A DNA stretch of 33,641 nt from JACDDK01 sp035689095. Lineage in GTDB: Bacteria; Actinomycetota; Rubrobacteria; Rubrobacterales; Rubrobacteraceae. Positions within the stretch are counted from its first letter, which is position 1. Each line of letters opens with the position of its first letter. The notes beneath the pieces are model-generated. The model had not been told where the DNA came from, searched no databases, and saw only the letters and a list, made by a program, of their open reading frames with translations. The position numbers and the translations under genes are program-made. The stretch covers positions 1 to 33,641 of the forward strand of contig DASSMB010000043.1 of assembly GCA_035689095.1 (NCBI GenBank), in the 5' to 3' direction. Of the stretch, positions 9,806 to 16,308 are shown piece after piece.

Positions 9806-9832
9806 GGTTTGGCGCGCGTCCGGGCGTGGGTA
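9806..9832 (+). promoter_or_regulatory. SigB/SigF-type stress promoter of the PRC-barrel gene
   Basis: GGTTT (9806-9810), 17 bp, then GGGTA (9828-9832) matches the known actinobacterial SigF/SigB pattern GGTTT-N15-17-GGGTA. It lies 40 bp before the GTG at 9873, leaving a short leader with GGAGGAG. PRC-barrel stress proteins are typical members of such regulons. The prediction is from pattern only. Confidence 0.55.
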
Positions 9833-9872
9833 CACCGGACGGTACAGGTGGACCCCATCAGGAGGAGTGATT

Positions 9873-10775
9873 GTGGCGAGCGATGAGAGACTCCGGGAGC
9901 TTGAGGAGAAGTACGAGGGCTACAAGGTCTACGACAACCGGGGAGAGAAGATCGGCAAGGTCGATGACCTGTTTATAGATGAGAGTGACCGCGAGGAATA
10001 CATCGGCGTAAAGATGGGCCTCTTCGGGACGAAGTCAACCCTCATACCGATGGACATCGTCCGCGTGAACGAATCGGACAGGACCATAGAGGTCTCCGAG
10101 TCAAAGGACCGCGTAAAAGACGCTCCCAACTTCAGCGACGACGATGACATAACCCCCGATTATGAAGATCGCATCCGCAGCCACTTCGGTCTGGAGAGCC
10201 TGGGCGACACTTCCTCCCGAGGCTCCTACGGCTCCTACGGCGCAGCCGGGGCGGCGAGCGCAGGACGCGGCGTGACAGACCGCGACCGTGGCGACTATGA
10301 CGACCGCGATGACCGTGACCGCGACTCGCGGGACATCAGCGGTTCCGGTGAGCGAGGGTACGATGAAAGACGTGACCGGGATACCGGAGCGGCCTCCAGG
10401 GTGGACACGGAGTACGGGGAGCGCGCGGGATCTTCGGAGAGAGGTTCGGAACAGGATCGCGGCGCGAGCTCTTCGCGTGATGATGACAGCATAAGCTCTA
10501 CCACGAGCGGCGACCGCGAGGGCCACAGCGAGTATCGCGGCTCAGAGGACCTCCGCCGGGAGAGCAGTGAACCACGCACTTTCGGTAGCGGCGGCTCGTC
10601 TGATGAAGATCGGCAAAGCGAGAGTGGCGGTTCCTTCGGCGAGAGCGAGACCCGAGAGATGCCGATGAATCGCCAGACCGAGGAGACCGAGACTTTCCAG
10701 GAGGGCGGCCGCACGAAGGTCCGTCGCCGCATCATCCGCGAGGAGATCATCGAGGAAGACCCCGACCAGCGCTAG
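9873..10775 (+). CDS. PRC-barrel domain protein with long hydrophilic disordered tail
   Basis: Residues ~12-80 form a PRC-barrel domain (GYKVYDNRGEKIGKVDDLFID, then EEYIGVKMGLFG, STLIPMDIVRVNE and TIEVSESKDRVKDAP). After residue ~110 comes a ~150-residue low-complexity stretch rich in Arg, Asp, Ser, Gly and Glu (DRDRGDYDDRDDRDRDSRD and similar). A basic-acidic end KVRRRIIREEIIEEDPDQR recalls the DUF2382 stress-protein tail. No signal peptide or membrane segment is present. PRC-barrel proteins of this kind in Bacillus and actinobacteria are general-stress proteins of unknown biochemistry. The start is GTG at 9873, 5-7 bases after GGAGGAG; GTG at 9867 would overlap that site. A stress-sigma promoter precedes it and a strong terminator follows. 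The tail may be protective on drying or heat (inference). Confidence 0.85.
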   Translation: MASDERLRELEEKYEGYKVYDNRGEKIGKVDDLFIDESDREEYIGVKMGLFGTKSTLIPMDIVRVNESDRTIEVSESKDRVKDAPNFSDDDDITPDYEDRIRSHFGLESLGDTSSRGSYGSYGAAGAASAGRGVTDRDRGDYDDRDDRDRDSRDISGSGERGYDERRDRDTGAASRVDTEYGERAGSSERGSEQDRGASSSRDDDSISSTTSGDREGHSEYRGSEDLRRESSEPRTFGSGGSSDEDRQSESGGSFGESETREMPMNRQTEETETFQEGGRTKVRRRIIREEIIEEDPDQR

Positions 10776-10798
10776 TCGCGGCATCCAATATTACCGTG

Positions 10799-10834
10799 GA
10801 GTGGGCCCGGCGATACCGGGCCCACTCTCTTTTT
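10799..10834. terminator. Strong intrinsic terminator between PRC-barrel and GGCT-like genes
   Basis: A 12-bp perfect stem (GAGTGGGCCCGG / CCGGGCCCACTC) with a 5-nt loop CGATA is followed by TCTTTTT. It sits 23 bp after the PRC-barrel stop and 10 bp before the end of the convergent gene, so it probably ends transcription from the left and may serve the minus strand too. Confidence 0.9.
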
Positions 10835-10844
10835 CGGGTAGTTG

Positions 10845-11300
10845 TTATGCGGGCCAGCGCCCGCCGGGGAGCCTGGAGCCTATCTCGCGCGTGATCGCAT
10901 ACGCCCACGCGAGGCGAGTCTCGTCATGGGCCTCGACCGGAACGAGCACCCTTTCGTAGAGCCCTTTCTCACCCGGCGTGTAACCTTCGAGGGCGTCCAG
11001 CCGGGACAGGCTCGCGGGGTCTGGAAATGCCATCAGCTCGCCGTGTACCGGTCCCCAGGGATGGGCGGCGTCGGGCATGGATCTTACGGCGGGGCCGTTC
11101 CTGAGCGCGTCCGCACAGTAGTCCGCCGAGCCCGTTGCATGAACAGACTGTACCGGGACGCGAAGGCCGGGGAAGCCGAAAGGCAGGTCGAAGAGCTGTC
11201 CGACGGTGATCGCCTCGGAGATTTCCTCGACGCCCTGGCAGTAGAAGTCGTGGTTGCGCTGACCGCGCTTGAGCGTCCCGTAGACGAAGACCCGCAGCAT
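10845..11300 (-). CDS. Gamma-glutamylcyclotransferase-like (AIG2/BtrG fold) protein
   Basis: This 151-residue protein has the gamma-glutamylcyclotransferase fold. It opens with FVYGTLKRGQ (residues 5-14), the substrate-binding loop of the family, and has LDALEGYTPGEKGLYER near 101-117, where the Glu of LEGY is the expected catalytic acid. Family members release 5-oxoproline from gamma-glutamyl amines or peptides in the cytoplasm. In bacteria the natural substrate is often unknown. The ATG at 11300 starts directly with the conserved strand. It is probably co-transcribed with the CoA-binding protein gene ending at 11319 (18-bp gap). 5-Oxoproline is also a substrate of some HyuA/HyuB relatives, but the genes lie 5 kb apart and no link can be shown. 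Confidence 0.82.
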   Translation of the reverse strand: MLRVFVYGTLKRGQRNHDFYCQGVEEISEAITVGQLFDLPFGFPGLRVPVQSVHATGSADYCADALRNGPAVRSMPDAAHPWGPVHGELMAFPDPASLSRLDALEGYTPGEKGLYERVLVPVEAHDETRLAWAYAITREIGSRLPGGRWPA

Positions 11301-11318
11301 GGGAGGTGACCGCCCTCG

Positions 11319-11738
11319 CTAGCGTGCTGCCAGCGCCGCGTACTCGACCTTGATGCAGCGGTCCATGACCACGGTCAGACCGTGGTCCGCGGCGTAGGCG
11401 GCGGCCTCTTCGTTTATAACCCCCGACTGCATCCAGAGGGCGCGCGCCCCGGCGGCGACCGCGTCAACGGCGGTCGGCATCACCTTCTCGCTGCTCCGAA
11501 ACACGTCCACGATGTCCACGGGAGCACCGATCTCTTCTACCGAGGCGTGCGGCTGCTCGCCGAGCACCGGCGCGGTAAGGTTCGGGTTGACCGCGAAGAT
11601 CCGGAACCCAAAGCTCTGCAAGGCCCGCGCGATGGCGTGACTGGTTCGGTATGGTCTGTCAGAGAGCCCAACCACGGCTACCGTGCGAGAGCTCTGGAGC
11701 AGTTCTCGTATCTCTTCGTCGCTCGGATTCTGGTGCAT
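11319..11738 (-). CDS. CoA-binding domain protein (YccU-like)
   Basis: This 139-residue protein is a single Rossmann domain of the CoA_binding_2 family. The dinucleotide-type loop is TVAVVGLSDRPYRTSHAIAR (residues ~19-38), followed by GFRIFAVNPN, a VDIVDVFRSSEKVMP segment (the VDVFR motif), ALWMQSGVINEEA and a DRCIKVEY end, all hallmarks of the YccU family. Such proteins bind CoA and are the stand-alone form of the N-terminal domain of acyl-CoA synthetase/succinyl-CoA ligase; their role is unknown. The ATG has GGGAG six bases upstream. It lies between the uvsE remnant and the GGCT-like gene on the same strand. Confidence 0.88.
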   Translation of the reverse strand: MHQNPSDEEIRELLQSSRTVAVVGLSDRPYRTSHAIARALQSFGFRIFAVNPNLTAPVLGEQPHASVEEIGAPVDIVDVFRSSEKVMPTAVDAVAAGARALWMQSGVINEEAAAYAADHGLTVVMDRCIKVEYAALAAR

Positions 11739-11776
11739 GATGTCTCCCAGTAAGAGTACCGGTTATCGGGTTAATC

Positions 11777-12138
11777 TTACTCGACCCGGAAGCCCAGCGG
11801 CACGAGTGCCCGCTCCTTGCTCTTCGCTTCGACTATTACATCTGCGTCGCGTCCGTCCAGCGCGACCATCACGGCGCTCCAGTCTTCGATGGCGATGGCG
11901 TAGGAGTGAGCGCCGGGTGGCTTGGTCGCGGGTCCTGCGTCGAGAGGTGGACCTTCTGCCTCGCGCCGCGGACATCCCAGGTCGGCAGCGTGAGTTTCAG
12001 CGCCTCGCGCATCTCCGCTACGTTCTGGCGTGAGATACCCCGCACCTTTCCGGTGTTGGAGAGGTTCGTGAGACATAGCGTGCGGTTCGTGCTCGCCGGT
12101 ACGGAGAGGTTCTGCGTTGGATAGCCGGTCCGGATCAC
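11777..12138 (-). pseudogene. uvsE: UV damage endonuclease remnant (uvsE/UVDE), internally deleted and frameshifted
   Basis: Two overlapping minus-strand frames together match both ends of UV damage endonuclease. From GTG 12138, MIRTGYPTQNLSVP...TNRTLCLTNLS is the conserved UVDE N-terminus. About residue 41 (near 12015) it jumps directly to REALKLTLPTW...QKVHLSTQ, which belongs near the C-terminus of the ~300-residue enzyme. The frame is then lost around 11925-11935. The continuation KPPGAHSYAIAIEDW...DVIVEAKSKERAL, the last conserved part of UVDE, is in another frame and ends at TAA 11777. Roughly 200 central residues with the metal-binding centre are missing, so the gene cannot make a working enzyme. 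UVDE nicks DNA 5' of UV photoproducts. The identification rests on recognised motifs at both ends; a sequencing error could explain the frameshift but not the deletion. Confidence 0.82.
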
Positions 12139-12252
12139 ACCGCGACTCTACCGTGCTCGCTTTTCGGACAAAGTGTGCGCTCACCCAACATGATTGCCAG
12201 GCTCTGGTAGCATGTGCGGCAATATGGGGAGTTCTTACCGGGAGGATGCCGT

Positions 12253-13617
12253 TTGAGTCTCGCCGCGGGGTCTCCGGCGCCAGAATTCTCGGGGCTTGCG
12301 GAAGGCGCGGAATCCGTATTGCGAGAGAACGATATGGGCGGCTGGACCCGCGCCTCGCAGGACCTCTATCCTCACCAGTGGAGTTGGGACACCGGATTTA
12401 TCGCGATCGGTCTGGCGCACCTGGACGTGGCGCGGGCGGCGCGAGAGTTGCTGGGGCTCTTCGACCACCAGTGGAAGACGGGCAAGGTCCCGCACATCGT
12501 ATTCAATCCCGATGCGCCGCCCGGCAGTTACTTCCCCGGCGCCGAACACTGGTCCAGCGCGGGTAAGTTCCCCGACGCGCCGCCCTCGCCACCCTACACC
12601 AGCGCCCTGTGTCAGCCGCCGATCCACGCAATCGCCGCCTGGCGCATCTGGGAAGTCGCCGTGCGGGCGGGGCAGGAAGCCATAGCGATCCAGTTCTTGC
12701 GCGAGATCTATCCCAGGCTGCTGCGCTGGCACCGCTACCTGCTGACTTACCGGGACCCGGAGGGGTCCGGGTTGGTGACCATCTACCACCCGTGGGAGAG
12801 CGGGACCGACAACTCTCCGCGCTGGGACGGCGCGATGCAAAACCTCGAGGTCGGAGAGGTGCCGGACTACGAGCGTCGCGACCTTCAGCACGTCGAGGAC
12901 CCGGAGGCTCGTCCGACCGGTTTCGAATACGACCGCTACATCTGGCTTGTCGAGCTGATCAAGCGCGCCCGCTGCGACGAGCGCGTGTTGTACGCGACGC
13001 ACCCGTTTCTGGTCAAGGATGTACTGGCGAGCGCCATCCTGATAGCCGCCAATGAAGCGCTGCTGGATATATCCGGCCTGGTGGACGCTGCGGAGTCCGA
13101 CCGGGCCGAGATGATCGGCTGGATCGACCGCGGGCGCCGGAGTCTCGATAGTTGCTGGGACGGAGAGATCGGCCTCACCCTGGACTTCGACCTCCGGGAA
13201 GGGTCGCCGCTGAGATCCCGGACGGTTGCAGGGTTCTCCGCGCTGCTGGACCGGCATGTTGCCCCGGAGCGGATAGACCGGCAGGTGGAGACCCTGTTCT
13301 CCGAGCGCTTTGCCGGGAATCCGAGGCTCCGGTGGCCGCTCCCGCCCTCGGCCAGCCCCGGCGAGGAAGGCTTTCAGCCGCGCAGCTACTGGCGGGGTCC
13401 GACGTGGCCGATGATCCACTGGCTTCTCTGGTGGACGCTCACGCGTATAGGCGAGACCCGCGCCGCGGCGAACCTCCGGCAGGCGGCCCTCACGCAGCTC
13501 GCGGAAGAAGGATTCGCCGAGTACTTCGAGCCGTTCACCGGCGTACCGCTGGGTTCGCTGCGGCAGTCCTGGACCGCTGCCGTCGCTCTCGACTGGCTGG
13601 CCGACGATTCGACATAG
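12253..13617 (+). CDS. GH63-family mannosylglycerate/glucosylglycerate hydrolase
   Basis: This is a 454-residue (alpha/alpha)6-barrel glycosidase of the MGH1-like/GH63 type. Visible motifs are LYPHQWSWDTGF near 38-49, VPHIVFNPD near 79, YHPWESGTDNSPRWDG with Asp186, and FAEYFEPFTGVPLG near 421-434 with Glu423. Asp186 and Glu423 fall where the acid/base pair of characterised glucosylglycerate hydrolases lies (D182 and E419 of the Mycolicibacterium enzyme, from memory). Family members hydrolyse mannosylglycerate or glucosylglycerate to sugar and glycerate, letting cells reuse these solutes. The start TTG 12253 has GGGAGG seven bases upstream; GTG 12214 is in frame but has no ribosome site. There is no signal peptide, so it is cytoplasmic. 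Trehalase- or amylo-alpha-1,6-glucosidase-like annotation is the alternative. No mannosylglycerate synthase gene lies in the window. Confidence 0.8.
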   Translation: MSLAAGSPAPEFSGLAEGAESVLRENDMGGWTRASQDLYPHQWSWDTGFIAIGLAHLDVARAARELLGLFDHQWKTGKVPHIVFNPDAPPGSYFPGAEHWSSAGKFPDAPPSPPYTSALCQPPIHAIAAWRIWEVAVRAGQEAIAIQFLREIYPRLLRWHRYLLTYRDPEGSGLVTIYHPWESGTDNSPRWDGAMQNLEVGEVPDYERRDLQHVEDPEARPTGFEYDRYIWLVELIKRARCDERVLYATHPFLVKDVLASAILIAANEALLDISGLVDAAESDRAEMIGWIDRGRRSLDSCWDGEIGLTLDFDLREGSPLRSRTVAGFSALLDRHVAPERIDRQVETLFSERFAGNPRLRWPLPPSASPGEEGFQPRSYWRGPTWPMIHWLLWWTLTRIGETRAAANLRQAALTQLAEEGFAEYFEPFTGVPLGSLRQSWTAAVALDWLADDST

Positions 13618-13634
13618 TGACCCGCAAAGCGAAA

Positions 13635-13658
13635 CGCCCCGGCCACACGGCCGGGACG
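13635..13658. terminator. Hairpin terminator between GH63 gene and dodecin
   Basis: CCCGGCC (13638-13644) pairs with GGCCGGG (13649-13655) across an ACAC loop, with partial extension to CG/CG. On the minus strand the stem is followed by TTTCGCTTT, so it best serves dodecin; it may also stop the convergent GH63 transcript. Confidence 0.65.
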
Positions 13659-13683
13659 TCTACCTTTATCTCTGCTCCATGTA

Positions 13684-13902
13684 CTAGCTCAGGGACTGGC
13701 TATCCTCCAGCAGGAAGGTGACCTCCAGATTGACCTTGTATCCGGTGATGTTGCCGTTGTCCAGCATCACGTTCATGTCCTTGACCCACGCGCTCTGTAC
13801 GCCGCGGAGGGTGCTGGAGGCCCGGGTGACGCCTTGCCTCACCGCATCCTCGAAACTGTCCTGGGAGACCGCGCTGATCTCGATTACTCTCGCTACGGAC
13901 AT
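13684..13902 (-). CDS. Dodecin (flavin-storage dodecamer)
   Basis: This 72-residue protein spans the whole dodecin fold: MSVARVIEISAVSQDSFEDAVRQGV, then RASSTLRGVQSAWVKDMNVML and a last strand ITGYKVNLEVTFLLE. Dodecins form hollow dodecamers that bind flavins or CoA. The Trp in QSAWVKD sits where the flavin-stacking Trp of dodecins is expected. The start ATG 13902 has a near-perfect AAAGGAG six bases upstream; an in-frame ATG at 13923 would put that site inside the gene. It has its own stress-type promoter 42-67 bp upstream and a hairpin after the stop, so it is monocistronic. Confidence 0.93.
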   Translation of the reverse strand: MSVARVIEISAVSQDSFEDAVRQGVTRASSTLRGVQSAWVKDMNVMLDNGNITGYKVNLEVTFLLEDSQSLS

Positions 13903-13943
13903 AGAGACTCCTTTCTTGTCCATTTCCTTACCCCAAAAGTTAT

Positions 13944-13969
13944 TTACCCGGACGCCGAGCGTATAAACC
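13944..13969 (-). promoter_or_regulatory. SigB/SigF-type stress promoter of dodecin
   Basis: On the minus strand GGTTTAT (starting at 13969) is followed after 15 bp (counted from GGTTT) by GGGTAA (13949-13944), an excellent match to the actinobacterial SigF/SigB consensus GGTTT-N15-17-GGGTA. Transcription would start about 10 bases further on, giving a ~30-nt leader with AAAGGAG before the ATG at 13902. Confidence 0.6.
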
Positions 13970-14022
13970 GCGGCGGACGCTTGCTCGCGGTAAGTCGGAT
14001 GTAGAAGGGGACCAGCGTATCG

Positions 14023-14787
14023 TCAGAGTTTCGCAGACATCATTGGGGTGCTCGTGGGGGCCTGGGAGCCACCGGCGGGTTCCACCGTGATCGCGACCAT
14101 GTCCGCGCCTTTGAGAGAGTTCTTCACGGGGGTCGAAATGAGGTTCTTCCCGGTCTTGAAGAGACCGCTCGGCTTCGGCGTGTCGTTGTCTATTATCCAG
14201 AGCTGGTACGTCTTGCCCTGCTCGATGGGCGGGAGGTTCTGGGCGACGAGGATGGTGCGTTTCTCTCCAAGCCGCACAAGCTCTACGCGAGCGTCCTGTG
14301 TGGCCGCAGATCCCTTAAGCTCGACAGTGTCAGCCTGCGCGGTACCGGCGGTCCCGGCGGTCTGCGCGCCCGTGTTTCGGGCCTCCGCAACCTGGCCGTT
14401 GAGGTCCTTTATCTCGCCCTGCAATACGAAGTTCCAGGAGAGAAGCCCGATTATGGCGAGCGCCGCGGCGCCGAGGACGAGCCGCTGGCCGGTGAAGAGG
14501 TTCGAGATCCAGCCGAGAGACGTACGCCGTTCCTCGCTCCGGGTTGCGGAGCGCATCTGGCGCGCCTCGCTCTCCACTACGGACATCAGGTTGCGACGCA
14601 GTTCCGGGGAGGGTTCCATCTCCGGGGTCGAGAGAGCCAGTAGCCCGGCGAGACCGTTCAGCTCGTCTATCTCGGCCTGGCACTCGGGATGGTCTCTCAG
14701 ATACTCCTCGAAACCGCGGCGCTCATCGTCGGAGAGGGCGCTCAATACGTAGGATTCTTTCAACTCGTCAAAGCGTGTTCGGTCCAT
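14023..14787 (-). CDS. Anti-sigma factor, RskA-type, single-pass membrane protein
   Basis: This 254-residue protein has the layout of anti-sigma-K (RskA) factors. The cytoplasmic N-terminal part contains FDELKESYVLSALSDDERRGFEEYLRDHPEC (a zinc-finger-like anti-sigma helix region without the full HCC motif). A transmembrane helix lies around residues 101-122 (LVLGAAALAIIGLLSWNFVL). An extracytoplasmic domain follows, with TYQLWIIDNDTPKPSGLFKTG near its centre, the RskA signature. It sequesters the sigma factor encoded just upstream. The ATG 14787 has GGAGGGAGGAG about 3-10 bases upstream. An ATG at 14805 overlaps the sigma stop (ATGA) and would add six residues by translational coupling. The lack of a clear HXXXCXXC zinc motif suggests a redox-independent interaction. 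An outside signal, possibly via regulated proteolysis, would release the sigma factor (inference). Confidence 0.88.
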   Translation of the reverse strand: MDRTRFDELKESYVLSALSDDERRGFEEYLRDHPECQAEIDELNGLAGLLALSTPEMEPSPELRRNLMSVVESEARQMRSATRSEERRTSLGWISNLFTGQRLVLGAAALAIIGLLSWNFVLQGEIKDLNGQVAEARNTGAQTAGTAGTAQADTVELKGSAATQDARVELVRLGEKRTILVAQNLPPIEQGKTYQLWIIDNDTPKPSGLFKTGKNLISTPVKNSLKGADMVAITVEPAGGSQAPTSTPMMSAKL

Positions 14788-14801
14788 GTCTCCTCCCTCC
14801 G

Positions 14802-15389
14802 TCATCCCGGTACCGCAATGTCGCGGGAGTTGAAGTACTCTTTGATCTTCTTGAGGCCCAGACGCATCCTGCCTTTCACCGTGCCGAGCGGCAGGTCAAG
14901 TATCTCGGCGATCTCGACGTGTGTGTACCCCGAGAAGTATGCGAGTTCCAGGATCTTGAGTTGTTCGGGCGGCAGACTTGTGAGCGCGTCGCGGACCTGG
15001 TCTCGTTGCGTGTTCCTCCACGTCTCGGCGAACGCCTCACTCGGCTGAGACTTGGGCGCCGACGCCTCTATCTTGTCCTGGGTTCTGCGGCGGCTGGCGG
15101 AGGAGCGGATCTGGTCGATTCCCCGGTTATGGAGGACGGAGAGGATCCAGGTCCGCACGCTACCGCGCTCGACGCGGTAGCTCCCGGCCGATCTCCATAC
15201 CTTCAAGAACACGTCTTGCACGAGATCCTCCGCTGCCTGCTTCTCTCCCATCATCCTGTACGCCAGCGAGTACGCTGCCCGACTGTGACGGTCGTAGAGA
15301 GCGGCGAACGCCTCAGAGTCGCCACCTTCCGCCAGGGCGATCAGATCTTCATCCGCCAGCGTCAGCAATCGTTGTGCTCGTTTCACCAT
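14802..15389 (-). CDS. ECF RNA polymerase sigma factor (SigK-like)
   Basis: This 195-residue group 4 sigma factor lies in the same operon as its anti-sigma gene. Region 2 is AFAALYDRHSRAAYSLAYRMMGEKQAAEDLVQDVFLKVWR (about 27-66), with the RTWILSVLHNRGID region 2.4 after it. Region 4 is LPPEQLKILELAYFSGYTHVEIAEILDLPLGTVKGRMRLGLKKI (about 139-183), ending in the recognition helix. It would direct transcription of a small regulon once freed from the anti-sigma factor, probably including this operon and perhaps the divergent ferritin-like genes. The ATG at 15389 has no Shine-Dalgarno sequence. A TACAAT box ends seven bases before it, so a leaderless mRNA is possible. The RskA-type partner supports placing it with SigK-like ECFs. 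Confidence 0.93.
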   Translation of the reverse strand: MVKRAQRLLTLADEDLIALAEGGDSEAFAALYDRHSRAAYSLAYRMMGEKQAAEDLVQDVFLKVWRSAGSYRVERGSVRTWILSVLHNRGIDQIRSSASRRRTQDKIEASAPKSQPSEAFAETWRNTQRDQVRDALTSLPPEQLKILELAYFSGYTHVEIAEILDLPLGTVKGRMRLGLKKIKEYFNSRDIAVPG

Positions 15390-15626
15390 ATGTGCATTGT
15401 ACGAGACCAGGTCAATCCCGGATCATTAGGTGAGTTCGGTTCCTCGAGACTTCGATTCCTCGGATCAGGCTACCAAGATGCGGGGACGAGTATTGTTGCG
15501 AAACTATAACGATATTGTGCCAAAAGATGTAGTTTTCTGTGATCTGCGCGATCTACTGCCTCGTAGAGTGCAATTAGACATCGGCGTCGAGTAGGCCTTA
15601 AAGGGCCTAGAAAGAGAGGAAAGTCG
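15390..15626. promoter_or_regulatory. Divergent control region between ECF sigma and ferritin-like genes
   Basis: These 237 bp are AT-richer than the neighbours. They contain a minus-strand TACAAT (15401-15396) close to the sigma start. Two near-identical 12-mers, TTCGGTTCCTCG (15435-15446) and TTCGATTCCTCG (15451-15462), are 16 bp apart; on the minus strand they read CGAGGAAC/CGAGGAAT, like the GGAAC of ECF -35 elements. A hairpin TAGGCC-ttaaag-GGCCTA (15592-15609) sits just before the ferritin ribosome site. The exact promoters could not be fixed. Confidence 0.45.
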
Positions 15627-16292
15627 ATGAGTGAAGCAGAGAGCCGCCTGGCTCCGGTCGGGATAGACCGGGAGTATTCGCGGCGGAACTTCCTGAAGAC
15701 CGCTGCTGCGGTCGGGACAGCGATCTCCGCTGCGGGGGTTGTCGGTTTCGGGGTGGCGGAGCGCTACGCGAACGCCGCGGATCAGCCGTACAAGAGCTAT
15801 GAAGGGCTCGGGGACGTGGCGATCCTGCAGTTCGCCTACTTGCTGGAGCAGTTGGAGGGCGTCTTCTACCAGACCGGCGCGGACGCGGGCATCTTCGATG
15901 GAAACACGCTGGCGCAGATAGCGGCGATCCGGGACCACGAGATAGCCCACGCGGAGGCTATCGCCGCGACGCTCGGACAGCTCGGCGCGGAGGTTCCGGC
16001 GACCCCGCAGTTCACGTTCCCGGACGGAGTGTTCGGCGACCCGGCGGCGTTCTTGAAGCTGGCGGCGACCTTCGAGCCCGTCGGCATCGGCGCGTACCAG
16101 GGCGCGGCTCCCGCGCTTGAGAGCAAGGACATTCTGGCGGCGGCGATCTCGATCCACAACGCCGAGTGCCAGCACCGCTGCGCGATCAACATCCTGAGCG
16201 GTGTCAACCCGCCGAACGACAAGGCTTTCGAGGACGCTCTGCCGCTGCAGAAGGTCCAGGATGCCGTGAAGCCCTTCGGCATCACCGGTTAA
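15627..16292 (+). CDS. Tat-exported ferritin-like domain protein
   Basis: This 221-residue protein has a twin-arginine signal SRRNFLK (18-24), a hydrophobic stretch to residue ~48 and a likely cleavage after ANA-A near 51. The mature part is a ferritin-like four-helix bundle of the DUF4439/desiccation-related type. Likely metal ligands in order are Glu75/Glu77 (LLEQLEGVFY), Glu105 and His108 (DHEIAHAE), Glu150 (FEPVG), and Glu180 with His183 (NAECQHR). It would be folded with its metal in the cytoplasm and exported through Tat. Such proteins are common in Rubrobacter and Deinococcus, and their activity (iron oxidation, peroxide removal or desiccation protection) is not established. The ATG has AGAGAGGA 6-13 bases upstream. 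The next gene is a paralogue 16 bp downstream. Confidence 0.88.
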   Translation: MSEAESRLAPVGIDREYSRRNFLKTAAAVGTAISAAGVVGFGVAERYANAADQPYKSYEGLGDVAILQFAYLLEQLEGVFYQTGADAGIFDGNTLAQIAAIRDHEIAHAEAIAATLGQLGAEVPATPQFTFPDGVFGDPAAFLKLAATFEPVGIGAYQGAAPALESKDILAAAISIHNAECQHRCAINILSGVNPPNDKAFEDALPLQKVQDAVKPFGITG

Positions 16293-16308
16293 GGGAGGAT
16301 AGATTAAC

